Assembly: GCF_963678635.1 (NCBI RefSeq) | Contig: NC_087063.1 | Coordinates: 81,639,574-81,703,573 of the forward strand | DNA: 64,000 nt | Source: Symsagittifera roscoffensis | Taxonomy: Eukaryota > Xenacoelomorpha > Acoela > Convolutidae | Direction of reading: 5' to 3' | Part shown: one piece after another, positions 1-12,039 of the stretch | Layout: every line of letters begins with the position of its first letter | Position numbering within the stretch: the first letter of the stretch is position 1 | Position numbers and translations under genes: made by a program | The notes under the pieces: generated by a model | The model's database searches: none | What the model saw: the letters and a program-made list of their open reading frames with translations, nothing else | Told to the model about the DNA's origin: nothing

Positions 1-540
1 TCACCAGATAACCTGGGGAATAAAAGATTAATTTGGATATAAAAGTAATCAACCCTGAGGAGCTGTCCAGATTCCTGGATATCCCGTGGAGCGGAATAAT
101 TCACCTGTCAAAGATAATTCCCTTTTGACAATTTTTCCCAGATAACCTGAGGTAATAAATATAAATTGAAAAAAGTATTTAAAAAATTCTGTCGATAAAA
201 AAAATTATTCTGTGATGTATTAGTTTATGGCCCCATACTCGAAACTGAAACTCAATTTTTGTCGAAACTTATCATCTGAATTCTACCATCCAAACGTTTT
301 TTTTTTTCGATTTTTTACTATACATGGGAAATTCAAGCGCTGAAAAAAGGTTAATATCTGAAACTTACCATAAGAAACCTAGAATCCTAATAAAGTGGAA
401 AACCTATTCCCTATCTTAATACTTTGGGAAATCTATAGCCTATGTTAATACATAGGGTGCCGACCGGATGCTCTGTAGCCTAACTCAATACATGGGGGTC
501 AGCACCCCCACCAAGCCCCCATTCCCCATCACTCCGGCTG
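1..540 (+). repeat. Dispersed repeat R1, left copy
   Basis: This segment aligns collinearly with 20,930-21,700. Shared landmarks are CCAGATAAC near the start, GAGGAGCTGTC, the GATATCCCGT block, ATCATCTGAATT, and the tail with CTATCTTAATAC, ACCGGATG and a GGGGTCAGCACCC-type end. Shorter R1 pieces recur in the window in both orientations. No coding capacity is visible. The family is probably a non-autonomous transposon or a fragment of one; its termini are not defined here. Confidence 0.8.
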
Positions 541-755
541 AACTGCCCCGATATATACTTCTAATACACAGTTAGCAGGTTAAGTAAATAATTTGAAGAC
601 GTTTTGCAAGGTTTTACGGTTTTAATTTTGCTTCGGGTTTTTTCAAAGTTCGTTGAAATGATACATTTTTCCATCTAAAACTCAATTTTCAAGTATAACT
701 TTGTTCAAATTGGATCAAGTTGTCAAGAAAATAGATAAAGCAGAAATTGAGAAAA
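541..755. other. AT-rich spacer, no gene seen
   Basis: This is low-complexity AT-rich sequence between the R1 copy and the 337-bp tandem repeat. I see no reading frame or known element in it. Confidence 0.5.
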
Positions 756-1395
756 TAGTATTTGAGAAAACAACTGAGAAAACTGAGAAAAAAGTATTTG
801 AGATAGAAACTCAATTTAATTCATTAAAAATTTTGAGATAATTTTACTAAAATTTAGCTTATAAATCATAGCTTGAGAAAAAAATCCATCATAAAAAGTC
901 TCAAAGGTTTATATTTATGTGTAACTCCTGAGAAAATTTGTTATCATCAGAAATATTATGCAAATTGATATGAAAATTAAGATATTATGTTGATAATTTT
1001 TGTGGAAAAAACCAAACACCGCAATCGTCCGGAATTACACATAAATATAAATCTTTCAAGCTATATTTTATAAGCTAAATTTTAATGGGATATAGTATTT
1101 GAGAAAACAACTGAGAAAACTGAGAAAAAAGTATTTGAGATAGAAACTCAATTTAATTCATTAAAAATTTTGAGATAATTTTACTGAAATTTAGCTTAAA
1201 AATTTTAGCTTGAGACAAAATACATCCTAAAATGTCTCAAAGAGTTATATTTATATGTAATTCCTTGGAAAATTCGTTATCATTTGAAAGATTAAGGAAA
1301 TTTATATGAAAATTCAGATGTTATGAGGATAATTTTTGTGAAAAAAAACCAACATCGTCATCTTTTGGATAACGACAAATGAAGCATAAATCAAA
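756..1395. repeat. 337-bp tandem repeat, about 1.9 copies
   Basis: The block starting TAGTATTTGAGAAAAC at 756 restarts at 1093, an offset of 337 bases. The second copy runs to about 1395 before similarity fades. The first ~70 bases match almost exactly and the remainder is clearly diverged, so this is not a very recent event. The first copy contains an imperfect inverted repeat (840-930 against 1030-1092), annotated separately. Confidence 0.8.
840..1092. repeat. Imperfect long inverted repeat (MITE-like)
   Basis: The arm at about 840-930 (AAATTTAGCTTATAA through TTATATTTATGTGTAA) is mirrored by its reverse complement at 1030-1092 (TTACACATAAATATAA through TTATAAGCTAAATTT). It would fold as a long stem with a loop of about 100 bases. 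The shape suggests a miniature inverted-repeat element; no target duplication was established. Confidence 0.6.
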
Positions 1396-1999
1396 AACTT
1401 GCTTTCAAAAATCAATTTTTTTTTATTTTGGAAAAAAACAGAAAAATTTGATGAGGGAAGATTTTTAGAGAAAATAACACAAAATTTGCTAAAACTTTTC
1501 AAGCAAAATGATACTTTAGCTGAAACAGAAATTAATTCTAAGAAATTTAACATGAAAATTTCATTAGTAAAGTTTTTAATCTGGTTAGCTTCATTTTTTT
1601 TTCAATTAGCAAGTTAGGTAGAAATATAGAATTTCCTACTTAATATATTTCGCAAAATTATTCAATTGTTACAACTTACACCTTCGTTTCCTTTGCTAAA
1701 TTAATTTCTTTTTAACGCGCTCTTTTAGAAGTGTACAGAAGTTAGGATCTAGGTTCCCTTGCGGATTTCTACTTCCGAAAGTTGTCAGATTAAAATTAAC
1801 AGAGCTGTTCTTAATTTAATTTGTTCTCGAAACTCTACGTAAGAATACACCTTTTCATTCATAATTTTTTTGAATGCTTTAGCCAGCACCAATTCTTTCT
1901 CACTTGGACACTTTTGAGAAAACTTTCGACAAAAATCAAGAATAAAAAACGGTTTAGTAACTATTTTGCAAGCATTTTTTCAGATAATTTTTTGCAGAC
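1396..1999. other. AT-rich spacer, no supported gene
   Basis: Short open frames here (about 60-80 codons) are dominated by Phe, Lys and Ser codons from homopolymer runs and overlap each other on both strands. I see no domain, splice structure or repeat. Confidence 0.5.
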
Positions 2000-3045
2000 A
2001 TCATAAAAAAACATCATAATTTTTGCATACATGGTGAAAGCACTACATTTATTTTCGCAACTTGCAAATCTTTTCATATTACTTTTTGCACACTTAATAG
2101 AAACTGCAAAAAATCTTGCAACTTAAGAAAAATTTTGCATTTTAAAAAATGTTTTCGAAAAGTTTATAAAACTTTTCTTGCACTGTTAAAAAATGCGTTT
2201 TATGCATTTGCATAAGAAAAAATAGTTTTGGTTTTTGCATGTGTATTTTTTTCGAACTCTATCCAAAAATTATTAACCAAGAGGTTGTGTGGAAGCCAGT
2301 TTCTGGTTACAACATAAATAATGTTTTTGAACTTTTTCTGAGTCGTTTCCTTGATACACTTTTTGTTTTTTCAGCTCTTTTCCTTCGTAAATTATGCTGA
2401 ACACAGCAGCTAAGCTGATTGGAAACTTTCCCCTTTGATATGACAATACTTGAATACAATCTGTGTTTGTACAACATGTAAGGACAACACGTGTTTGTAC
2501 AACATGTAAATGTATTAATAGTTTTGGCTAAAAATTTTCCTATTAAAATTAAATGAAACTTGCAACTTTCCAAGGAACGAAAAGAATCGTGAGAAGACAC
2601 ACAAAAACCTTTGGTTACTAAGCAATTTTCATTAAACTAGTTGAAAACAGAAATAGATAAACATTTTTTTTATAATCTGACTAATAGCTGGGAAGAGCTT
2701 GACACATAGTAGCTGCTGGGAAGAATCATTTTGCATAAACTTGTGGATTTAAAAAGTAGTAGTAACGCCTACGCAATTTCCATTTGGGGAAAAATGACAT
2801 AAAACCTTCCATATTTGGTACTCTTTTCATATATGGAAATCAAGATGACTCACACTGCTTACTTCCATTTTCATGTACTTCCATTTTCATCATTTCTCTT
2901 ATTTTTCCTCATCTGATCAGTTTGCTCTTCGGAAGTATTCTAAAGAAAAGTAGATAGTCCCAACTATTTTGAATTTTCAAGAAATCAAAAAAGAATTTGG
3001 AGATTTGTTTAGTTCCAAAAATCCTACAATAGGAAAATTGCTTTA
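2000..3045 (+). repeat. Module D, copy 1 (promoter-like direct repeat)
   Basis: The segment aligns collinearly with 12,800-13,810. Shared landmarks are TGCA-rich short repeats, GTGTGGAAGC..GTTTCT, a GGTTACT block, GAAACAGAAATAG, GCTGGGAAGAG..TCACATAG, TTGTGGATTTA, CTTCCATTTTCAT, CATCTGATCAGT and AGTCCCAA. In copy 2 a TATA-like TTTATATAG and an ATG occur; copy 1 has TTTAAAAAG at the TATA position and has lost the ATG (AGTATTCTA). It ends just upstream of the GC-richer broken gene at 3.2-5.5 kb. The arrangement fits a 5' flank and the first codons of a duplicated gene. Confidence 0.7.
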
Positions 3046-3209
3046 GCCTAAGGATGTCTGAAAGGATCCTTCATCAGATTTTAAAATTGAACTACTAGAA
3101 AAACCACAAGAGTTGTGGACAGATGACGCTGATTAAGATTGTATTAGATTTAATTTGCAGAGAAACCCACAAAGTTCAATAATTTTGTTATAAAGATGGA
3201 GATGAGATT

Positions 3210-5506
3210 TCAGAAAAAAAGAATAGGGCCAGAATAATCCTGAATACACGATCCCTCACGGACGGACTTCGGAGAGCCAGAGAGTTGATACCACCTCTCC
3301 GAAAGGGCAAGTTTTTGACCAAAAAAAAGCCCAACAAAAAACACCACAAGGTGTACCGGCATTTTTAAAAGCCGCCGGGCCAATTGCCTTTGAGTATTCG
3401 AGAGATTATCCCCGAGCGACCTCGGTGGAAGGGGACAACAGGTGGTATAAAGTACTGGACACACCGATGGGTGATAGTCTGTTTGCTGCCTATGACCCCA
3501 TCGACCGCAAGAATGATAAGTATCTGATAGTGGCTAGTTCGGACTTCGACTACCTCTTCACGTCTCGCTCTCTCTTTTGGCCAGACAGCTCCCAAACTGG
3601 ATTGGGGACAAGCAGTAGGCATGGCGATAAGCGTGCTGAAAATTGTCATAATGGATACAAAAATATTAGCAAAAGCCGGCTGCAATGATCACCTACAGAA
3701 ACTCGGGGACTACTGACTCGACTCACGAACGGATCACTTTCCAGCAAAGAAGATATGGGAGAAGTGATGATGATACTCCTATCTGCCATGACTGAACTGG
3801 AGACTTCGGTGCAACAACGTTTCACCAAGAAAGTGGTGAAAATTGATTTGTCTTATCACCAGGACATGCTACTCTGCCAGAACCATTGCAGGTTGTTGTA
3901 CACGATGGTCAACACGCTAGCAGAGGGACGATTCAACGTGCTCATTCCTGGGTTGAACAGAACTATCGATCCCAACACCTTTTATCCTCTTCGCTCTGAA
4001 TTTCTTGCTGTCTGAGAAGACATTTCGAATGCCACACAGGGATTCAAAGAGCAAGACACAACTCATGTGGCGCTGGATGAAGTCCTGAGGTTGGAACTGT
4101 CCAACTTCGCCAGTTTGTTGAAAATGAGACCAGGCGTGAATGACGACCACGTTTTGGTGCAGCTGGTGATTGACCTCTGATTCATGCAAGTTGACTATGA
4201 GAAAGATTGGTCAGGCGGAATCTAACGTCATCAGAGGAGGACCTCATGGCACTGGTTTTGAGGACAAACCCGCACACTAATTCATAGCTGTATGCCTCGC
4301 CAGAGAAGACACTGGAAGAAGACGCCTTTGAACATGCTACAGCAGTAAAAAAAATCCACCTGTATCTGAAGAACTTGCTAAATGAAATGGAGCTTGCTGG
4401 AGGCATGATGTTGCAATTGATGCAGAATGTAAAAACACAATGTGGCTGGACAATTTCCAAGCGGACGTTTTAGGCACCAAGGCGAAATGTGAAAGGTCCG
4501 ATGCAATCCTGGGATGAACTGGAGTGGGATGGACGCCATCCTTATTGTCCACATGCTATCCGAGGGCCTCCAGGAACCTGATCGCGAGTTTTGTCAGATA
4601 TATCAGGAAATTGTCGATCGGCGATAGTGTTATCAATTTACGTGACCTTTAGCTATGAAAACTTTGTGAAGGGACCTGCGAATCTTTTCACTCAAGTGTT
4701 AGCCGACCTGAGGCTGGATGGACTATTCACTCTAATCACGATGACATAGGGTCGATTGGGTGACTTGTTTGCGCTCCTGCGCTACCCTGAGCAACTACAG
4801 GGGACGAGCCGAGAGCTCAACGCGCAGTTGGAAACCGCCTCATATCAGAAACTTAAGGATTGGAGAATACTCTTGATCCAAAATCTTCTGCAACAGAACA
4901 TGAGCACCACGGGAGAGGAAAAGATCGCAACAGGAGCAAGTGAGTGCAAGAGGTATTGCGGTATGCCTCTGCTAACCAATCTGGCTGTGATGATGCGGGT
5001 CGATCCGCCAGCTATAGTCTTTTGATTGAGAGAGTTCGTTACGGTAGTGTATGGACCAGCGATGTCGCACATTTTTCCTGTCGTGCAGGTACAGGCGTAC
5101 AGGAATTCAGCACTATGTGTCAACCTACTCTCAGTAGTGGAAGAGTCTGTGCTAAATTGGGTGGAATAAAAGAAGCTGAGAGGGCTGGCCAGTGCCGACA
5201 GACTGTTTGAAGAATAGCGAAGCCTGGATGGAAATTGATGGACTTCAATATCAACTTAAATGTCGAATGAGCGGTGAAGAGCTTTCCCATATTCAATTCA
5301 ACCCCAAGCTCTGGATTCTGAGACCGATAGTGAAGGGTTCTGAAGAGGCGACGCGAATTCGGGCTCGGCGGGAAGTGTTCAAACATGTTAAGGAAAACCA
5401 GCAGGTGTCAAAGAAAATCAGGGCCAAGCAGGTGTTAAGGAAAATCAGGTTACACACATGTTTACGCAAATGTGGGCTTGATTTTGACATAAAAACGTTT
5501 CTGTGA
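3210..5506 (+). pseudogene. Unrecognised, GC-richer broken gene (possible Polinton cargo)
   Basis: I do not recognise this protein. Long open stretches on the plus strand pass from frame to frame: about 3,227-3,686, 3,590-3,713, 3,755-4,190, 4,200-4,470, 4,640-5,025, 5,020-5,165 and 5,192-5,506. Together they describe an ancestral product of perhaps 700 or more residues. The composition is balanced and protein-like, with visible pieces such as DTPMGDSLFAAYDP, QDMLLCQNHCRLLYTMVN and GDLFALLRYPEQLQG, and a basic C-terminus with KENQ/KIRAKQ repeats. Base composition is clearly richer in G+C than the flanks. A TTTCAG acceptor-like site precedes the first open stretch (about 3,208-3,213). Upstream lies module D, which is also found inside the Polinton. 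It could be a captured gene, a viral gene or a host paralog; no function is assigned. Confidence 0.6.
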
Positions 5507-6469
5507 TAAAGAAATGAAAAAAAGAAAATTGAAATTAAAAAGAACATCCAAACATTGGATAAAATTTCTAAAGCAACCGCATAAAATATATTTTTTTTGT
5601 ATCTTTTGAAACCTCCAGAGCTGGGTTTTTCAGCAATACTAGATTCAAAAATCTTGGGAATCATCAAAAACCAATGTGAAAAAGGAAAAAACAAGGTGAA
5701 AAATATCACTAAAAACTAGAAGTTCTTGGCTCATTTTGCTTTCAACTTAGGTCTTGGCTCTGTTTTTGCTTTCAACTTTGATCGTTTTTGTTTCCAGATC
5801 AAAATCATAGCAGAATATCGTGGAATAATAGCTGATCACTGGTGAATAAAACGAGTTGAGACAAAAATGCATTAGAAAACATCATTTTTTGATACATTTG
5901 TCGAGTTTCCCACAAATAAACTTCTTAATCCCGTTTTTCTTCCCACCAAAACAATAAAAATCAACGATGGTAGGAATTAGTAAATTATTTCGATGAAAAC
6001 TGAGAGCTGAAAACCATTCAAATTAAACATAAATCAGAAACGTTAAACGAATTTTAACAAACAAATACGATAACTGATTGAACCACACTTAACACAAAGC
6101 TTGATTTTAGTATAAAATGAATTGCTCCATGCATTGGCTATAACCAAAAATCTAGCCTGTTGAAATCTATTTTTGATTATAATTTATATTTTATTTATTT
6201 GTTTTTATAATTTAATTAATTTTAATTTTTAGATACCCCTATTTACAAGGTTTCTGAGATATTAAGAACAAAGCTCAAAAATTTCTGAAAACAGTTTTGA
6301 AAACAAACAAAACATTGTAAAAATTTTCATTTCAAACTGAAAATTTAGAGCTATTTTCATTTTTACCAATTATCTTTTCTGTTTCATCGTTTTCATGTTT
6401 AGATATATAAAAAATAGGTGATTACTCTGCAGTAAAATTAATTATTCGTGAGCAAAGCATATTCAGATC
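5507..6469. other. AT-rich spacer, nothing recognised
   Basis: The stretch between the GC-richer gene and the polymerase C-terminal end contains homopolymer-rich sequence. It has no frame, repeat or element that I can identify. Confidence 0.45.
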
Positions 6470-9400
6470 AAACTACGTTGAAATACCAAAATTTTCGGCC
6501 AATTTTGTTGAGTTTCTTTTTCATAGATTGCGACTGCAAACTTAATTGTTTCAAATCCTCTGTTCTTTGACTTCAATTTCACTTCCTCATCCAGTTTTTG
6601 TCGATACTTCACCATCAGGCCATCTCCAGAGTCTTCTAATGCGCGTTTAATGAATCATTCACTGCTAAACCTATACTTTTGACGTTTACTATCGTTACAG
6701 CAAAATGTTTTACTACACAGGCATACATCTGAACTCCTCCGTGAACAATTCTGGTTCTCTCTTGTCATTTTTTTTATGTTTAGTGCAGCAAGTAATAGAT
6801 GAAAAAGTAGTTTTTCGCTTCTGCTCTGAAATTGTCTTGACAGTCCTTGCTTTGCTTTTCAGTCCATTCTGCTGGCTTGCTGGGAAGGATGCATTCATCT
6901 AAATTTTCTTCTGCCAAAGCCAAATAGAGGGAATCTATATCCGCTTCGAGTTCTTCGAATTCGTTGACATCGCGAAATTTATCGAAAAAATTACGATACA
7001 GCTCCAATATTCTCAACTTGCCCTACTGTAGTATAAAGAATCCTACTATAATTGGTTCATGATGCTCTATAGTAGATTTAACAAGTTCCACTTCATACAA
7101 ATCTTTATCTACTTTATTGAGTCTCTCGAAGAACTGGTTTTTATTTGCTTTATAGGTTTTTTCGTCTCCAAGAGTTTTTGTCATTGTCTGTTTTGATCTG
7201 TCCGTTATTTGATAGCCGTAAGAACTATTTCCTAACAGTTACATTGTTTGGGCTAGCACACCAGATAATGAATTTTCATCTGGTCCGCCTATTATCAACA
7301 AAAAATTGAACAAAACTGTTAAATATTTTACGCGGTGTGTGTTGTACAAATCGAAGAAGTTTTGTACACTGTAGTCCAAGATCCAAGTAAAAATTGAAAA
7401 ATGGTGTGATAAGTGTTCTCTTGAAACTCGATATCAACATTAAGTGTGGTTGTTTTAGCAAATAGTTTTCTTCCGCAAATGTCTTCATATGTTCCCCAAT
7501 ATCGTTTCTGGTAGCATCAATATTTTTGAAAATAGGTAGGACTTTGGAAATCTTTGCCTTTTAGCTCATCTGGAACACTCAGATTGTATTGCATGGAGCC
7601 GAACAGTGTTTCTTTTCTAATGTTTTTCAGTAGTGAATTGGCAGAAAAAGGTTTTTTGAAGGGAAAATGACTTCTAAAGTGATTTTTTTCATCTAAATTG
7701 TATTGAATTTGATTCCAACATCTACACTACCACGTTTCTTCCATAATTTATCCTTGTTTCTCAAATGTAATCTTTTCGAAGCACATCCAGTTCTTTTTTC
7801 TTGGTTCCTCGTTTGATATCATCATCAGTTAGGCTTGATCTCGCTTCCTGACAAGGGCAAAAATGTAAGAAATATCCCCTTGCTTCAAAAACAGTCTTAC
7901 AATGGTTTTAATAACTATCAACACTAAAGCAATCAATTTCTTTGCGTGTTCCTGTAGTGTAGTAACTCTCAATTTTGCTTTCAGGTCTAGTTGCTTGAAA
8001 TCATGACTTTTTCAAACGTTGGAACTCGATTTTGCCATGCCTTGAACATTTGTGTTTCTTCATTGTAGTCTCGTCTCGTATACAAACCTGTGGGCATATC
8101 CCGACACCTAGAATAAGTATAGAGCTGAATAGCCTTGAAACCAACGATTGATTTACACAAGTTTTTTGAGTTTCGAATAAACGTTTCGCTTGCTAATGTT
8201 TTCCTTGTGGAAACAATTGAGGGACCACCGGTCATATCTTCCCGTATATCTTCAAGCAAGAAGTCACTATCACTCAAAAAGAATGGGTAAAACTTAAAGT
8301 CAGTTGACTTATGTTGATATGTATTTGCTAGATTTGGTAGTGTGCAGCCGAGCTTTAACCTTTCTATCCTCTTGCCATGATAAAATCAATTTTTCCAGCA
8401 TAGCATCAAGAGTAGGAACAACATCTTTGTTTTAATACCACTGTAGAAAACTGCCAAAATGTGTCAAATTTCCAGTTCCGAGATAGATATAAAATAATTG
8501 CAGTTTTCCAATCCCGTACAGGGTTTGATTTTAAGCACGAGTTTTTTCAAGGCTTGCTCTTCAGTTAACCCAGTTTTGAGAGGCTTCTGAAAATCATCAT
8601 ACTGTTTATCATGAGGGTTGATGTTCTACAGTTTGCTGTAGAAGTCATCATACGAGGGCAGTTGTTGTTCATCAAGCTTGTTGGGCGTATAAAATCACTC
8701 GTATAGAAAGTATCTTTTCATCTCAATGGCTTTGTAAGCTTTTACAAAAGACTCTAAAGTAGTAGCTCCACCCAAAAACTGAACATCCCCAACTTTGATG
8801 GAAACAAATTCGTTTGCTTTCTTGATAACTGAAGGTTCAATTTCTTTTTCGTTGATAAGGTAGGGAAATAGGTATCTTTTCAGATGTCTATACCATACCG
8901 ATGACAGTTAAGCCCAAACAATGGTAGAGTATTGGTGATCTCTCTAGATGTTGCATCAAATCAATCAAATGAATTTTTTGAATCCTGAGAAAGTTAGTGG
9001 ATGCGTCTGTTTCTTCCCCATTCTCGATATGTTCTTCTTTGTACTCTCTTGCTTGACTCTTATTGAAATTACCTCGTTCATTAAGTATGCTGAAAGTTGT
9101 GTGTAGTCGCTTTTCGATGTAACTTTCTTTTATATAGAAACTTCGATTGCATTTCGGCCAACATATCCAAGTTTGCCACAAAGTCAGTAATGAGTGATAG
9201 TGGATCTTTTTCACACAAAAAATAAGATTTTGTTAAGTAAATTGGATGAAATTGACACTGGTATGGGTTAACACTTCCAGATCAAAGTTATTGTTTCTGT
9301 CGGCTTTAGTTCTTCGGATGTCACGCAAACTGATTCAAGGTCAAAAATAGCGACAATTTTTAATAAGGCTTGTTCTTTGGTATACCCAAAATTGAACCCA

Positions 9401-10735
9401 TCCAATTTTTCAAACAACGTCTCTCATAGATTGAAAACATTTTTTAGGGTAATTGTTTTTGATTCGATCTTCGCATTCTAGAAGATAATGTTGAAAACTT
9501 GATATAGATTGAAAAATGTATCGCAAGTTGGGCATAGGCAGCATTTGAAAATTTTTTTGATATTATTGACGTGAGTAATGTGGTTGTTATAACAAAGAAG
9601 TTTTACTGTGTTCTTGTATTTGCAGATACTTCTCCGAGCTAATTCAAATACAAAATCTCCATCTTCAATGTCGATATCGTAGATAAAGATGTTTTTCTCC
9701 AGTTCATCTTCGCCTATTGGCGGATTATCCATCGAATCTCCACGAAATTGTTTCGGATCACCACCGAATTTTTCAAGAAAATCATAAGAACTCCTGGAGA
9801 TGGATTTTTCGAATTTTTCAAGACTAGTTTTTCCATACAAACGAACTGCTAGCGCTCGAAACAAACACAAAATGTCCTTGTATGGTTGTTTTGTGTTTTG
9901 ATCCGAAACCAAACAATTAACATGGTTATTCCTCAGAAAGGGTTCGGGAATCACTGAATCTGGAAATCCCATGGGTACGTTCTTCAGTAGGGCGGCAAAA
10001 ATCGTCACATGTGTGATCAACTTGAATCGACGTTTTGTATTTGCTTATTGACCTTGTTCTATTTAGTCGCCAAGTGTGCCTTATTACAAAGCAGCTTAGG
10101 TTTAACAACGAGTTTGTTATTTTCATGAGCATAGAAATAACGCTATTCACCAGTTTCTATATTACATAACACAAATCCCAAGGCAATGTTGATTTTTGCT
10201 GCAGAATGAGGTTTTTCAAAAACTTGATCTAGTTTTCCGTTAACTAGATTAGGGTCTAGTTTTGAAAATTGAAAATTTAATATATTGTGTTGTCCAATTT
10301 CCATCTTAATATCCGTTAAGAAGTGTTGACAGGCAGTCAACTCATCTCGTAGCTGGTCAATATCCTCCTCGTTTTCCAAGATTTTATTGAAATCAGCACC
10401 AGAATTACCCGTTTTCCTCGCTTTCAATCCATAATCTTTCTTGCGATGTTGTCGAAATGAATAATAGCTTGGAAGCTCTCACACGTTACTCACTTTGTTG
10501 ACTTTGAGGTTGGCTTTACGTGCTTCTTGCTCGTATGGAAAATCATTTCTCGCTTGTTGTATGTACAATAATTACATTCGGGACAATAAATAACTCCACG
10601 CACGCAACTCTTGCAATGACCGGCAGCATTTGGACGATCGTAAATGTTGCACTCCTCGCATTTCACTTTCTCTTTCCTGTTGAGTGCTGGCCTCTGGAAA
10701 AATGTGGAGATTTAGCATGTACCAAAAATCAGTAA
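6470..10735 (-). pseudogene. POLB: Polinton/Maverick DNA polymerase B, broken
   Basis: Ancestrally this was the family-B, protein-primed-type polymerase that replicates Polinton elements. Reading down the minus strand there is a Cys/His zinc-binding N-terminus (10,505-10,665: CEEC, CKSC, CPEC..C, then H-x4-H). Next come N-terminal blocks at 10,143-10,427 and 9,478-10,020, the latter with CLFRALA and a CPTCDTFF zinc motif. Exonuclease motif IFDLES lies near 9,320-9,350 and the palm block with QLYTYS near 8,108-8,160. Motif B (NSSYGYQ) is near 7,205-7,225 and motif C (ADIDSLYL) is in the 6,780-7,016 frame. The C-terminal part ends near 6,470. Frames switch many times with numerous stops, so it is non-functional. 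The motif A aspartate appears to be replaced by lysine (GFKAIQLY), while the motif C D-x-D is kept. A start near 10,700 is inferred; an acceptor-like TTTTTCCAG precedes the zinc cluster. Confidence 0.93.
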
Positions 10736-11085
10736 AAGCACAGGATACCTACAAAATTGGGAGATTTAAAATCTCCCAAAAAAGTTAATAGATTATTTAT
10801 ACTTACTTTGATTTGTTGAAAACATTTGAAAATAATTTCAAATAGTTATACAAAGTGTAGATCGGTTGTTTTTAATGCAAAAAAAAACAGAATGAAACGA
10901 ATTTTATTTACTGTTGCTTAGGGAAAATAAACCAATCAGAATTGAGTATTGTTTTATTACCACCGTGCCTTCGATGTCAACCAATCAGACTCCAGCTTTT
11001 TCTAAGATCGAAGTGTTTGTCAATTAAAAAAAAACTTATTACTTGGAAAATTTCTATCAGAAAACAATTGAATTTCCTCGAGTGA

Positions 11086-11640
11086 TTTTGCAGGAAAAAA
11101 GAAAAAACTCCAATTGATTTTACTATTGATGAAATAGATGTTGACTCTTACTTTTTTTACAAGTTTTTGGATGTTTTTATTGTACAAATCAGAGTTATCC
11201 GACTAACTAAAGGTATCTTTAGAGAAACCTATTCAATCAAAGAGTTTACTTTTGATCCACATTTTTCGTATCAAAGCTTTGAACTTACGGCTGAATTACA
11301 CCTCAGAAGGAAAAAAATTTAGTTTATTCTCAAGATTTTGAAACTAATAAAAAAATCGGACGATAAATTATCAGAGACTCTTTTTTATCCCCCATACGAC
11401 AATCAAATTTATTCAAAAAATCCCTCGCAAAGTTTTTTATTCCTTCATTTCTTCAAGGACTTTCAAAACTCAAAATCCTGCTTGATCAGGTTTGGAATCA
11501 GATTTCCAGAGAATTGCTTTGAAAAATTCATCAACTTTGAAATATCTTCTCAAATTTTTATCAAAGTCAAAGAAACTGACTATTTACTCAAAAATCAGCA
11601 TTTTATCATTGATTACATACAAAAAATTCAATTAAACTGA
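11086..11640 (+). pseudogene. Unrecognised ORF, nearly open
   Basis: One plus-strand frame is open from 11,086 to the stop at 11,638-11,640 except for a single TAG at 11,320-11,322, giving about 180 codons in total. The last 100 codons, from an ATG at 11,338, are uninterrupted. A good acceptor-like sequence (GATTTTGCAG) ends at 11,093. The predicted product is rich in Phe, Lys, Ile and Asp, with an acidic N-terminal stretch (IDEIDVDSYF), and has no motif I recognise. It sits between the CCAAT boxes, in the central part of the Polinton, and may be an element gene or late-decaying cargo. Confidence 0.4.
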
Positions 11641-11657
11641 TAGAAAAATATTTGGAA

Positions 11658-11792
11658 ATGCTACTTGTTTTAATTTTCTTGCATTTGCTATTATATCGGC
11701 AAAATTTTTTTTCAGCTAACATTTTTTGGATATTTATTTTTGCGATTGCTTTTGTGCATGATTTTACTTATTGTGAAGAGTTAAGTCCTTAA
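11658..11792 (+). CDS. Small hydrophobic ORF, 44 residues
   Basis: An ATG-to-stop frame encodes a 44-residue, very hydrophobic peptide (MLLVLIFLHLLLY, then IFWIFIFAIAF) that could form one or two membrane segments and ends with an acidic tail. It begins 17 bases after the preceding frame stops. Such frames arise easily in T-rich DNA, so support is weak. It is listed because small membrane proteins are common in Polinton-like elements. Confidence 0.2.
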   Translation: MLLVLIFLHLLLYRQNFFSANIFWIFIFAIAFVHDFTYCEELSP

Positions 11793-12039
11793 GAAGGTCC
11801 TCTGATTGGATATGACTAAAGAAAAAAATGAACGATTTTGTGTTTGGAATCGACAGTGTGTGAAAAGCACCTTAAATGAAACTTTCTTTTTTAGATTGAA
11901 CACGACTTTTAAAAAAGAATTTTAAAGAAGGCAGCTGAAATCTGATTGGACACGACTACAATACAAATCAATTCTGTTTGGTCATACCCACAAATTCGAG
12001 TTGAAAATACCCCTCCCTCCTAATTAAAAAAATTTTTCA

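Larger units (their letters stand above)
10925..11960. promoter_or_regulatory. CCAATCAGA box cluster (likely divergent promoter)
   Basis: The motif CCAATCAGA or its complement TCTGATTGG occurs at 10,932, 10,981, 11,801 and 11,941, with a fifth copy at 13,299. Two are on each strand within this interval. The cluster lies just upstream of the minus-strand polymerase and ahead of the plus-strand genes. CCAAT boxes are established eukaryotic promoter elements (NF-Y); their use here is inferred from position only. Confidence 0.45.

Noticed and set aside
5293-5709. 138-codon minus-strand ORF, the second longest open frame in the window
   Set aside because: It is Phe/Ile/Ser-rich, overlaps the C-terminal frame of the broken plus-strand gene and extends into A/T-rich DNA; it has no motif.
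10520-10735. 71-codon plus-strand ORF
   Set aside because: It is antisense to the zinc-binding N-terminus of the Polinton polymerase, which reads clearly on the other strand.
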